Positions 33,801-45,255 of a stretch of DNA of 64,000 bases are shown here, piece by piece. Positions within the stretch are counted from its first letter, which is position 1. Each line of letters starts with the position of its first letter. The notes under the pieces were generated by a model, which did not search any database, was not told the origin of the DNA, and saw only the letters and a list, made by a program, of their open reading frames with translations. This DNA comes from Macrophomina tecta (Eukaryota > Ascomycota > Dothideomycetes > Botryosphaeriales > Botryosphaeriaceae): NCBI GenBank assembly GCA_024180945.1, contig JAKSGN010000005.1:1984001-2048000 (forward strand). The letters are read 5' to 3'. The translations under genes were made by a program, and so were the position numbers.

Positions 33801-34643
33801 AACCACACCGATGTATGCACACAACAGCCGCAATAGTAGAAGGCTTTTTTTTTTTCCTTCATATAATAACTCGTCCTGTGGTCGGCCTATGACACATTCG
33901 AAGCAGCTGCGTGGCATGGTGCCGCGTGCCTTGAGCAGGCCACCACAGCTGGATGCATACTTCAACTTCTCCGTCGCTGTTGTGCTCCCCATGAGGGGCT
34001 TGCAGATTCGTCATGAGAATACTTCTGAATTCTAAAATCATAATATGACCCTTGCCGAAGTGCAAGACAGATCTACCATGAATTTCTAGAACTGCACGTA
34101 TAGAGAAGACGATAATGCACTAAAGAGCGGGGTAAGCGAGCAAGCCGCTGATTTGCGTGGCAAACTGGGCTCCTGTGTGTTGGACTGGACTCCCACTGCA
34201 AAGCTGACACGTTTTCAAGCTTGAGCGAAGGGAAAGGCAATGGCTATAGTTCGTCGACGGCCGCCGCGGCGCAGGCAGGACACCCAATCCCCATCTGAGT
34301 CTCGGCCAGTGGCCTGGGAGATCGTCCGTCTGGGGTGTAGCCGGGACAGACTTGAAACAAGAGCATGCATGTCCGACCTGCGCTCAACAAGCACGAAAGG
34401 CGGCTGTTCAGCACGACGTTTCGCGTTGGTTGAAACAGGTGTATTTATAGTAGTGTGCAGCTGATCAGCGCTAAGGAAGCGGCAAGGCCCGCCCAGGAGC
34501 CCGTGTTTCGGCGTGGAGCTCCGCTCGCTACCCACGTCACATCCGCTGCTCACACAAGCCTTCCGCGACCAGAGCGCGCGACCCTGCGCCTTCCCCTCCT
34601 CCGTCCATGCCTCCCGCAAAGCCTCCAGAGCGTCTCCGGAGAG
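30855..34643. other. 3.8-kb region without a recognisable gene
   Basis: Both strands were read. Open frames reach 170 codons (32215-32727, minus) but lack motifs, signal peptides or family resemblance. The left part is probably the PMP3 3' region; the right end (from about 34440, with TATTTATAG) is the CNOT11 promoter. A T run sits at 33845-33856. No tRNA, repeat or transposon ends were recognised by eye. It could host a noncoding transcript, which sequence alone cannot show. Confidence 0.5.
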
Positions 34644-36068
34644 ATGGCCCACCCGCAACATCTTCTACATATGGGTCTGCCCGTCGTCGCAGCTGACCAC
34701 TCCCGCTCCGGACTGTTTCCCCCCCTCCCGACCCACATGGCCGCGGCGCTGCCTCGCGCCAGCGATGTCGTCGTCAGGTTCAGGACCGCTGCCAACCGCT
34801 CCAGACTGCCCGAGCCACTGCGCTTGTTCGCATACATATTCGAAGCCGAAACCGACCAGTGGCAGTGGTACGACGAGGCCTACGGCGTCATTGCAGCCAC
34901 TGCGACCGACAGCCGCCCGGCGCAAAGGTGGTTTGGTGACACGCAGTTCATCAGGACTGTGAATCTGATGACAGCCCTGGATCAACTGGAGAATGAAGAC
35001 CCGGCCGGTATACTAGGCCTGGACCCCGCTGTTGACTATGTGCACTGACCGCAATCCCCTTGCGCAGTAGGAGAGTTGCCGATTCACAAAGTGCTCATGC
35101 ACTACCTGCAAAGCCACCACCAGCTCCTTCTCCTGCATCCAGATGCCGAGCTGCAGTACCATCCTGCGTTGGCCTATTGGGTCAAGACCGTCATCTTGTG
35201 GGATGGCTGCGAGTCTGGTCTCCCTATCTCCGCCCTCCGCCGGACCGTCGTGCGTTACATCAAGCAAATCCTCATCGAACTGTCACAATCCCATGAAGAT
35301 GCCCCCGGCAAGCTTCCCAAGCCTTCCGTGTTTCTGAGGGACTTTGGTGAGGTCGCCGCCGATCCCAAATTCAACATTCAGAGCTATGTTTCGGTACTTG
35401 ACAAGGAAGGCATCCCGTGGCGATCATGGTACAAGGTCGTTCTCTCGCATGAAGTGTCCGCCCCTGACTTGGAGAAAGGAAAAGGCGAGAAGCCAAAAGG
35501 AGCAGAGGCCTTTGAGGAGTGGTATGCCCTTGGAAAAGGGGCAGAGCCAACACCATCGCCGCGAACCGCATCTGCTAACATGTCGTCGAAGGCTGAAGAA
35601 AAGCACGCTGCCCCGGCATATCCCGACGAATCCATGACGGCGGAGAAGATTGTTGAGCTGTCGCAGAATGCACCTGATCAGGCGCAGCAGCTCCTTGTGA
35701 ACTTACCTCTTGATTTGGCTTCTATGGAGATCATCAACGGCGTCTTCCTGTCGGACAAGGCCAACTTGGATAATACGGTCATCGCTTGCAACTACATACA
35801 ACACGGCCTTCGCAAACTTGAGGATTCCTCCAGCGATGGCAGCACTAGCACGAATGACTCGGACGAGCCTTACTCACCCTCTCTTGACCCCGAAGAAAGG
35901 AAACGAAAAGTGAAATTGCTAGTTCTATTCATTAGAAACTTGATTCGACGAGGATTGGTACCGGTCGACTCGCTGCAGTATGACATTCAGGAAATATGCG
36001 TTCGTTACGCACCCATTAAAGAGGTCCGAGACCTCAAGCATTGGTTCCAGACGGGCGAAGAGCTGTGA
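34644..36068 (+). CDS. CCR4-NOT complex subunit 11 (CNOT11-like)
   Basis: Two exons, 34644-35007 and 35068-36068, give 454 residues. The 60-bp intron contains a CTGAC branchpoint and joins ...DPA to VGELPIHKVLMHYLQ in frame. The C-terminal DUF2363 domain is recognisable: KIVELSQNAPDQAQQLLVNL, LDLASMEIINGVFL and LIRRGLVPVDSLQYDIQEIC, in the same order as in human CNOT11 ([36 protein letters not shown]). CNOT11 docks with CNOT10 on the NOT1 N-terminus of the deadenylase complex, acting in cytoplasmic mRNA turnover. The frame continues upstream to 34455, but 34644 is the better start (conserved-looking sequence begins after it). Confidence 0.85.
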
Positions 36069-36498
36069 TTGATCACGCATCCCTTTTGGCCGACGATACC
36101 CCATTATCTCCACAACGCTCTTCAGCGGCATTGGGCGGTGTTTACCAGGTTAGACTCAAAAAAAAAAAAAAAAAAAAAAAGGAATTCATTCGATCTCGAA
36201 TATAAGAATCATTCCTCAGACGCGTGCATCTTCGCTTGATGTGTTGCGGTACAAGAACGAACGCAGAATTACGAAGACTGATCTGATAGGATGGTGGGAG
36301 TTGTAACACAACTTTGACGTCCACAAGTTCGCACCAATTCACCACTGTAGCGAGTCAGGGGTTCTATAAACTGAGCTCTGGCCTTTTGTTTCTTCTTCCA
36401 CCTGCCCCGTCAAATAGCAAAGACCTAGCAGGTCTCCTCCCACAATTCTATGCAATAATGTTCTGAAGGCCCCGTCATCCCGTCATACGATACATTCC
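36069..36498. other. Convergent intergenic region with A-run
   Basis: These 430 bp lie between the CNOT11 and AKR 3' ends and include the 23-nt A tract at 36158-36180. No coding frame of interest. Confidence 0.5.
36158..36180 (+). repeat. Poly(A) tract, 23 nt
   Basis: An uninterrupted run of 23 A lies 90 bp after the CNOT11 stop codon. It is either a simple mononucleotide repeat or the trace of a retroposed mRNA tail; no target-site duplication was recognised. Confidence 0.9.
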
Positions 36499-37707
36499 TT
36501 AGCCAAACAAGGCCTTCTTGGTGTCATAGGTATATTTCAGATCCAGGTGCCAGTAGTTGGGAGTTGTCGGCTTTGCAGCCAGCCACGCCTTGTCAAGTGC
36601 TTCCACCACTTCGTCGGGGAGAGGACCTTTGTCGAACTCCTTCAAGTTGGCTTCCAGCTGCTCAAAGCTGCTGACACCGATAATCACGCCGTCATTGCCT
36701 CCTTCCTTGATGTTCAGCGCGGAATGGTGCGTCAGCCAGCGGAAGGCTGTCTCCAGCAAGGTCAAGTTGTGCTTTTGCACCACGGGCTCGACTATGCGTA
36801 GCGCCTCCCAAGTCTCATCCTTGAAATACCGGGCACGATACATGCTTCCCATACGGCCTACCGAATCCGAGAAGCGGCCGGAAGTGGGCGCGTCCGAAGA
36901 CTTGTACTTGCCGGAGAAGATGCCGCCAGCGATAGGGTTGTAGACCACGATATCGAGGCCGTAGCGGCGACAAGCGGGGATGAGCTCTGCCTCAATAGAG
37001 CGTGCTGGAGTGCGTCAGCCCCACCGACTGCGGAACGGATGAGAAGACTTACTAATAGCATTATACATGCCCTGGTAGATGGTCGGCCTTACCCAGCCAT
37101 TGTACTTGCAGGTCATGACGACCTCGGCAACCTCGAATGCGGTGAAATTGCTGAGGCCCAGCTGCACAAACTTGCCTTGCTTGTGCAGCTTGTCGAGGGC
37201 CTCTAGGGTCTCGGCAAAAGGCACGCTCCTGTCGGCGGCATGCAGGTAGAAGATGTCAACGGTGTCGGTCTGCAGTTCGGCCAAGCTTTTCCCCACGCTC
37301 TCGGTGATGCGGGCAGCCTGGTGGGTGCCAGCCTCGTGTGGGTAGCACTTGGTGGCCAGCGTCAGACCGCGGTCCTTCCACTTCGCGGCAGCGGTGAAAG
37401 CTTCCTGCTTGCCTCCGACGTAGGAACGCGCCGTGTCGACCTCATTGTAGCCCTGGGCCTGGAAATAGTCGAGTGCCTTGTTGTACTCGTCAAGCGACGT
37501 GATGCGGGCTCCGGTGGACTCGTCGGGGCTGGGGTCGGACGGGAGCGAGAGTCAGCAAAGAATGTTTTCTTTTGGGGGTGACGTCAGAGGACGCGCGCGA
37601 GTGGCAGGTGGGCGAGGTTGGTGCTAGTGCGCATGTCGTGCTCACCCGAAGGTCATCAGCCCCAGGAGCACGCGCTTGGTCGGGCGGGTGTTGGCGACGA
37701 GAGGCAT
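36499..37707 (-). CDS. Aldo/keto reductase, AKR7 (aflatoxin-aldehyde reductase) type
   Basis: Exons 37707-37646, 37528-37053 and 37004-36499 give 347 residues. The TIM-barrel enzyme shows EVDTARSYVGG (catalytic Asp and Tyr region), ATKCYP (Lys) and FYLHAADRSVPF (His), the AKR tetrad, then GLSNFTAFEV, VVYNPIAGGIFSGKY and FRWLTHHSAL with a C-terminal ending YTYDTKKALFG. AKR7 enzymes reduce dialdehydes and other reactive aldehydes with NADPH, in the cytosol. The start MPLVANTRPTKRVLLGLMTFG is spliced to PDESTG. Intron 1 (117 bp) contains a perfect TGACGTCA at 37579-37586. Confidence 0.93.
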
Positions 37708-38205
37708 TGGTGCGGCTGGGGGCTTATCAGCGGTGGCTGGATGGTGAGATGGCCGAGAGCAGCAACTTCATGGGCTGCGGGCAGGAGAGCCACCTTTTAT
37801 GCTCGTTCAGCAGCAGCAGTCGTCGCGCTCGTCATCTGGCGGCGCGGATTGCGCGGGTGGAGATTAGCGGTAAGTCCGAGCAGCAGCAGCGTGGGCGTGG
37901 GTGGAGATCTTCCCTTGACTCGACGCAAGCCACTCGCAGCGCCAGGCACAGTGCACCTGCGCGATACACGTTGCCCTGGCCGTTGCCGCAGCTATCGGCC
38001 GCCCACCCCGAAATGCTGCGGCGCGCGGGTCAGTCGCGCGCCCGCTGGCGCACCCGTGATCGGCGGGCGAGACGAGACAGCCTCGGGCGCGCCGCCAAGC
38101 CGCGCCGCCATTCGTGCTTCGTGGCCCGCCCATGGTCACCTCTCTGTCTCTCGATGCGCCAGTTTTCGCTCAAGAACCCTGATCATCCCCACCAACACCG
38201 CATGG
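37708..38205. other. Divergent intergenic region AKR / DMT transporter
   Basis: These 498 bp are GC-rich and form the promoters of both genes. A plus-strand frame continues upstream of the transporter start through to 37618, but its composition is non-protein-like and it overlaps AKR exon 1. Confidence 0.55.
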
Positions 38206-40054
38206 ATGAATAGCTCCCCACCTCATTCCCATCCGCTGAGAGACTCGCCCGCTCATCCCTCCTCGTCGCTGCGTCCCAACGGCCACCACCTGCGCCCTCA
38301 ATCACGCCAGCTCCCACCAGACTCGTCCGCGTCCCTGGGCTCCTCGCCCGTCGTTCTATCATCACGGCAGCCCTCACGCTCCCCCTCGCCGTTCGTGTCT
38401 ATTACCTCTGGGGCAGCCCAGTCATTCCCGCCGCAGCCCCGTCCCGCCTCCGGAAAGGACAGATTGCTGGAAGAAGGGGCAGACGCTCCCTCCGCGCGCG
38501 CGTCTGACAGCGATCTCGAATTCGAGGACTGGGAATTACACGCCCGCAGCAGAGACTCCATCGCTGACGACGACATGCCTTCCGACTTGAGGCCTCCCTT
38601 TCACCGGCCCACCGAGGGCCGCTCCCACATGCCCTTGCTTGGCAACAAGCGCGACAGTGACCGCCCGAGCTACGACTCGCCCACTCTCCGTCCGCAGATG
38701 GGCCCGCGGCGCCGCACTTTCCACGAACGAGACCCTGATCTTGAGGCCAAGACGGCGACCCGGAAACGCTACACCTACGCTGGAGCCTTCCTCGTCCTGA
38801 GCCTGATAAGCTTCGCCGTGCAAACCGAGACGGCCGTCTACATCCAGCACCACTTGGGATGGAACAAGGCGTATACAATGCTGTACGTACCTCTACCCCA
38901 CAATGAAATTTCTAGAAGTGCTGACCCTGGCTGCTTGCCCTTGCAGATACTTAACGCACGGCTCCTGGTCCCTGCTCTGGCCGGCCCAGCTCCTCATTCT
39001 CCGCATCCAGAAATGGAACCAACCATGGCCTGCGTTTTGGAGACGCCATGTGCAGATCCTCCACAGCACCGCACAGATGGTCGAACACAAGACGCTACGA
39101 CCGAGTCCTCGCCAGACCCAGCATTCTCCGGTTCCGTACATGCTTAAGATGACCGCGTTCGTGACGTGCGCTTTGACGGTGGCCGGTGGTAGCTGGTATG
39201 TAGCTGTCGACCTGACGACTGCTAGCGACCTGACGGCCATCTACAATTGCTCCGCCTTCTTCGCCTACGCTTTCAGCATCCCGCTGCTGCATGAGAAAGT
39301 GCGGGCATCCAAGATCATTGCCGTCGCTGTCGCCATCGCCGGTGTCTTGGTAGTCGCGTATGGTGACCAGAAGCCCGGAAAGCATGGAAGCAAATCGGGC
39401 GGTGGCGCGGGCGGTGACAAATCTCCCGACGCATCTGAAGCGAGCAATCGCGCTTTAGGCAATATCATCATCGGCATTGGCAGCGTGTTGTATGGATTCT
39501 ATGAGGTCCTTTACAAGAAGCTTGCCTGTCCCCCTGATGGCTGTAGTCCGGGTCGTGGTATGATCTTTGCCAATACTTTTGGCAGCCTGATCGGTTGCTT
39601 CACCCTCACCGTCCTGTGGATCCCTATCCCCATTTTGCACTATACTGGATTAGAAACTTTCAGCGTGCCTACCGGTGAGGCCGCGTGGATGCTTCTGATC
39701 AGCGTGCTGGCTAATGCAAGTACGTATTACCTACACTTTGTTCTCTCCTCCTACCGCTAACATATCTTACTAGCTTTCTCCGGCTCCTTCCTTGTTTTGA
39801 TCAGCCTGACATCCCCGGTCCTCTCGTCTGTCGCCGCCTTGTTGACCATTTTCATTGTCGCACTCATCGATCAACTCCTCCCTCCGCCGCTGAACTCCCC
39901 GCTCAGCTTCGCTGCTATCGTTGGCGGTTGCCTGATCATTGGTGCATTTCTCATGCTTTCTTACGATACATACAAGGAGATGGATGAGGAGAGAAGGAAG
40001 AAACTCGAAGAAGACGTCAGCGATTCGGATGTTGACAGCAGAATGGGTGACTGA
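38206..40054 (+). CDS. DMT/EamA-superfamily transporter (SLC35F/THI74-like)
   Basis: Exons 38206-38882, 38947-39719 and 39774-40054 give 576 residues. About 185 N-terminal residues are disordered, Pro/Ser-rich with acidic patches. Then come about ten hydrophobic helices: YAGAFLVLSLISFAV, a segment after TAIYNCSAFFAYAFSIPLLHE (a DMT-type signature), IIAVAVAIAGVLVVAYGD, and the last helices AALLTIFIVALIDQLL and IVGGCLIIGAFLML. The order resembles SLC35F5 and yeast YML018C/THI74, vacuolar or endomembrane transporters of unknown or nucleotide-type substrate. A long hydrophilic loop with a KHGSKSGGGAGGDK stretch splits the two halves. Both introns keep the frame. Confidence 0.87.
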
Positions 40055-41635
40055 GACATCGCCTCTAATCGAACGGACCCTTGAAAATCATTGGCTGATT
40101 AATCCGACATTCGTCTTTCTCTTCTGGAGAACATTGATTTTAGAAGGTATTTAGGCGGCACTTCGATTTCCCCGCCGTCTTCTCTCATGTCCGCATCTTT
40201 TGCTTTTGCATGGCGTCTCGTATTTTCCAATCGTGCATACCCTTTCACTACCCTGATTCCCCCATTTCTTCATTCGTCATCTTCAATCCTCCTTCTCTCC
40301 CCCATTTTCAACCTATTCCAAAGGAGCTGTCTCTGGATGGAGAATGATGGACGAACAAGCGAAAGAGGAATGTCTTCCAAACGACACAATATTATATCGG
40401 AGTGGGAATGTGCTGTTACGGATATGTGGTTGTTGGGTCATGGAGAGGACGGATATTTGTTCCGATTTGCATATCCACCTGCTCAGGATGAATGTTCATG
40501 GTGGTAGGCGTTTTGGTATAGGATGGTTGCTTAGGGTAGGATAGGACTGTATATGCATTTGTTTTCCTCCATCACCATGACTTATCAGTTTTCGTTTACT
40601 TCTTTTCGTTCTTTTTGTTTCTCGGGGATGATAACATGAGAGGCGACGCTCCAAGAAATCTCCACGGGTCGTGTTCGTACCCTACTGGGTACTTTGCTGC
40701 CCGGGGGTTATTAAGTTGCCCCTGCAATGTGACCTATCAGGCATGATCTGGTGGGTCTATTTTGGGAAATCATGTCTTCAAGCATTAAAGGTTGGCTGTA
40801 GTTCCTAGCCCCACGTATAAACCGGTAACGATTGAAGAAGTATAACGAGTGCCTAGGATCATACGGGTCTGCGTGAGCAAAAACCTGCTAATTCCGAATA
40901 CAGACTCGTCCAGTATCGGATCCTGGCCCACTCGATAAATTGATAAGGGAAGCATTGCAGAAAGGTAGAATACAATGGAGAGCAAGATCATTCTTGACTG
41001 ATCATGTTGCCCTCGACACAGGCGCAAGGAGGTTTCGAAGAGGCCATCAGTCGGTTCAGCGTGCAACAGCTCAGCTGCAAAGGTGCTGATCTGTCTTCTC
41101 GATAAAACTGATGCGACTAACCAAAGATGAAACCTGAAGCATGTTGAGCTTTTCCCAACTGCTTGGCGCATCCACTCAGCCACGTCATCCCGCTGTCTGG
41201 CTGTCCCATGGATAGTCCTGCTCTTAGACTCTTCTCCATGAACCTGTTTGTGGTCCAACGTAGACATATAAGGCCTCGTTGCAAAACCATCCTTATAACG
41301 GCATCGCTTCCCTCGGCCCCAATAAAGTGTCCGCAATGAATCGCTGGCGCCGAGTTCAGGTCCCGCGTAGGAGCGAGGCGCGGCCCTTGCAGGAAGGACG
41401 GGCGGATTTGAGTGAAATCCAAGAACCATGATCACTCATTTACTAATCCCTTCTTAATTATGCCTGCAAAGTCCCACATGTCTCATCGGGTAATGCTGTC
41501 TTGGGAGAGAGGTGTATGAGCGAAAGTGGCAAAAGAAAAAAATAAATGGCAAAAATATACCTCCGGCCGCTCTCTCTCTTCACCTTCCCCGGAAAGACAA
41601 CCTGAACAGAGGAAAAGTACAAACAGCCTTTATCC
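40055..41635. other. Intergenic region with one doubtful ORF (40785-41435, minus)
   Basis: A 216-codon minus-strand frame at 40785-41435 has two weakly hydrophobic stretches (about residues 145-160 and 195-210) and no recognisable domain. Its flanks show no clear promoter or splice partner, so it may be chance or a relic. The rest of the interval is the 3' region of the transporter and AT-rich spacer. Confidence 0.35.
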
Positions 41636-42103
41636 GTGGCGTCCTTTGCGGTCTCTGGACCTGAAAGGGCCCCTACTTCTCGGCTTACTGTCGTATTCAT
41701 TCTTCTGATCATCAGTTTGCAGGTTATTGGCTATTTCTCTAGGCAAGTCGACGGACTTGCCACTGTAGCACAAAAAGAGCATTACTTGTGGTCGTACGGG
41801 CCGACTCTCGGTCGATCTCCCTGCAGTATCCATTGTTTTAATATTGACCTTCCACAGTTCGAGGCCGGCGTTCTGACCGATGGGAATGACGAGGCGACAC
41901 AGAAGCTGCTGCCTGCCAAGGCGGTGTTGCTGCTAAACTTGACAGCGACAGTAGAGAATGACAGGACAAGATTACGACTGGTGCCGAGCGCTATCTCTAC
42001 CGACATCCTGGAAACTTTTCTACCGCTGATGGTTATTTGTGCAGTCGTAAACTTGGTCTTAAGTAAAGGACGCAGTGAGGATACTTCCGAAGGAACCAAG
42101 TAG
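41636..42103 (+). pseudogene. DUF3433-like membrane protein fragment
   Basis: A 155-codon frame has a hydrophobic helix (VVFILLIISLQVIG), then HYLWSYGPTLG, which resembles the first TM segment of fungal DUF3433 proteins (usually over 1000 residues), and a second helix near residues 128-142. The large central part of such proteins is missing. It may be an internally deleted relic, or an unrelated small two-helix protein. Confidence 0.35.
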
Positions 42104-42275
42104 TGTCGCTAGCGAGACGAGTCTGTTGGTAGGAAGTCAATTATTTGACATGTTGAATGAATCGAAAATTTCTACTGAACGGGAAGCATAGTGGATGCTG
42201 GAAGCTAAAGGGTTGGCTCAGCCGGATGTATCTCGAGTTGTGTGGACTACTTCAAGCTACAATACCAGGGAAGCC

Positions 42276-44349
42276 TCAAACCTTCTCTTTCTCCACCTTG
42301 ACTGCAACCACCGCTACAATCTCAGCATTGCCCTCGTCGTCTTCTGCACCCACACCCTGCAAAACCCTTGTTGCACCCTCCGAGTTTGCGTTTTGGGCTG
42401 CAGTGACTCTCGCGCCGACACCTGTTCCCTTGAACATTCTACTCCGCCATGCCGGCACCCCAGCCTGGAACATCTCATCAAGCTCCTCAAACGAACGCCC
42501 CCGCATCTCAGGCACGACCAGATATACAAAGACGATGGCTGCCATGGAGATACTGGCATAGATCATGCCAACCCGAGACCCCAAGTTTCCAGGCTCATCC
42601 TGCACGAACGGGTTGATGTAGGTGATCAACAAGTTGCAACAGAATGATGACGTCGTCGCAATGGCAATGGTACGTTCGCGGAGCTGATTCGTCGATACTT
42701 CGGACGTGATAGTCCAGTTAACGGATCCCCAAGCGCCCGTCGAGAAGACTGAATGGAACATAATGGCTGCAATGCATCCCTGAGCTACGGCGCCGCCGGA
42801 AACGCCGCCAGGGTACCACGTTGCCAGCCCGGACACAATCCAGAGCAAGATGCACATGAAGAATGACGCGCTCATAAGCATATACCTGCGCCCGATCTTG
42901 TCCGTCAGGTAGAACGCCAGCGTCGCGCCGGCCAGGTTGGCGCACATATACGCCACGTTGACCTTGAGCGTGTTCGGAATGCCGATCTGCTTCAGGAAGA
43001 CGACGAGGTACGTGTTGAGGAAGGCTGCGCCTTGAGACTGCTGAAGGCACTGCACGCCCACCGCAATGAAGGTGCGTCGGCCATTGCTGCCGCGTAAGCA
43101 GTCCAGCCAGGAGGTGGCACGGTGGGCTTGGACTTGCTCCCGTAGCGCTTCTTCGAGGAGGCTAAGCTCCAACTCGACTTCGGAGTGCGTGGCGCTGCCA
43201 TGACGGATGTATGTGAGGGCAGAGAGTGCTTCCGGTCTGCGGTCCATGGAGAGTAGCCAGCGCGGCGACTCCGGGACGAACCAGATTCCGGAGAGGAGAA
43301 GGAGCGGGATGATAATTTGGAGGACGATGACTGGCTTGATCAGTCTCTGGACAGGAGGCGGCAAAAAATAGAGGGAGAACAGAGGCGGGGTTATTCAGGA
43401 AAACCGAGTAGGGAAGCCCCTGTCATTGCTACTCTCAAATAGGGCATACACAGTGCTGTCGTCCTATGGGTATTTGAAGAAGGGATCATCCTGACTAAGG
43501 GAGAGAAGGCTGGCTGATGGGCGACGGGAACTGTGCACATACCAGTCTTCCAAGCCCATTCGTTGTCCATTGTGGAGGTTCCATAGACGGTTCCAGCAGC
43601 GATGAGACCACCAATCATGAGCCACCATTGGTAGAAGTTGACCATGGCACCACGAATAGCCGGGGGCTATCGAGTATGTCAACATTGGCAACTAGGTTGT
43701 TGGTATGCCGGGCTGTGTACTCACGGATAACTCAGACATGTACATGGGAATGCAGTTTGCCTCGATACCCATAGACACAGAATTGACCAGACGTCCAGCC
43801 ATGATAGCCCAGAAATTATTCACTGCGGATTGAATGACAATCCCTACAATGGCAATGACGCAGATTACGACAACTGTCAGGCGGCGGCCAAGGCGCCTGG
43901 TGATTTCAGATGCAATAATGCAGCCAATGACCCATCCAGCAATCGGCGTCCCACTGGCTATGGAGAGCCATGTTGATGGAACAGATTTTTCTGTGTTGTT
44001 TCCGATGCGGGTTCCGAGGTCTGCGGAGAATCTAGTAGAGTTCCAGCAAGGTGCACTCTTCGACTCTTATCTGATGAGATTTTTGGGGAAAGTGGTGTTA
44101 CTCACTTGTCCATAGACACCACAGCTGACCAGTAGTTATTATCTAACCCAAAATTCTACTAAGCACTTAGAAACAGGATGTCATATTGCGAAGTGATTCT
44201 TGAGGCCTCACCATCGCGCCCAGCTAACATCGAAAAGGTTAGCATGTTGCTTGCAAGAATAGGCGCCCATCGCTTACCGACACAAGCAAGTATACTTGCA
44301 TCAATCTTGGCGTCAGCTCCCTTAGGAGCAGTGGCTTCTCGAGACGCAT
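42276..44349 (-). CDS. MFS sugar-porter-family transporter, six exons
   Basis: Exons 44349-44278, 44223-44212 (12 nt), 44155-44106, 44031-43725, 43666-43543 and 43330-42276 give 539 residues. The N-terminus reads MRLEKPLLLRELTPRLMQVY, then LLVSLGAMNFGLDNNYWSAV once the micro-exon LGAM is included. Family motifs present: GRRLG-type loop (ITRRLGRRLTVV), MYMSELSPPAIRGAMV, VPESPRWLL, FLTDKIGRRY-like (YLTDKIGRRYML) and VPEMRGRSFEELDEMF at the end. Twelve helices are expected in the plasma membrane; the substrate may be a hexose, polyol or quinate-like compound. Intron 5 is long (212 bp). The neighbours PhyH and Gfo/Idh suggest a catabolic context, which is inference. Confidence 0.9.
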
Positions 44350-45255
44350 GGCAAATGGGTAATCAGGGCCGTCAGGCGGCAGGTCTTCTACAACAGGGCA
44401 CAAGAATGCTCATCAGCGAACTGGTACGACGAAAGATAAATGATTTAAGGAACTAGGGATTCCGTGAGAAGTAATTCTGTCCAGAATTGAAGCCCTTTTA
44501 TGCAGAGAGGTTGATGCCATCGGCTCTCGGCCAACGGTCTTCTCCGGGCGTTGAGCGGCTATCAGGAAGGATCGTATCGACTTTATCCTTCCGGGCTATC
44601 AGATCTCTTCTGCGGGCTTAGCCCTCGGTGATATCAGCGGGGAAAAACTGTATCTAAATCTTGGACAGCATGCACGATCGGGAAGTGCAGCTCCTGTATC
44701 CGAAAGACGATAAGCAGTGGACGGTAGAGCTCTGCATGGCCTGCATGGCAAAAGTCGTCCTGCTCAAACAGCTTTTCGAATCGAAGCATTAGAAGAATTA
44801 TGTTTGATGTTTCTTGTTAACGGAAAATGGCAGACGTGTTTCCACGACGCCATAAGGCTGCACAATTTTCGCGCCGCTCAACGGTGGTAGGGAGCAAAGG
44901 AAACCACCTAGAGACAGACTTACCACGGCTTTTCGGAGCACCCGACAGGATGCAGGCTGAGCAGACGATTCATTTGCAGATTGCTGACCTATCTCCAGAC
45001 CGAGCGGGGACTTACTGTGATAGCGGTTGCAGAAGTGGGGGATCCAGGGTAGTTTGGCCGTTGCGCTGCGAGCTGTCTTCGCGCGAACCTCCACCCTAAT
45101 CGAAGGCAAAAAGGTCCCAACTCTCCCTCTTCGAAAACCAGGCCAATGCTCAAATTCTATAAGAGAGGCTGAAGGTCGATTATCTACAACATATAACTCT
45201 CAATCACCGTCCCGCCATCCGCCCAGCACACTTACTCAGCCACACCAAAACAAAA
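44350..45255. other. Divergent intergenic region MFS / PhyH
   Basis: These 906 bp hold the two promoters. No coding frame has family character; the sequence 44500-44700 has short imperfect C/G-rich blocks but no clear repeat. Confidence 0.5.

Noticed and set aside
37572..38213. 213-codon and longer upstream frames before the DMT transporter
   Set aside because: GC-driven open frames in a divergent promoter; the transporter start at 38206 has natural context.
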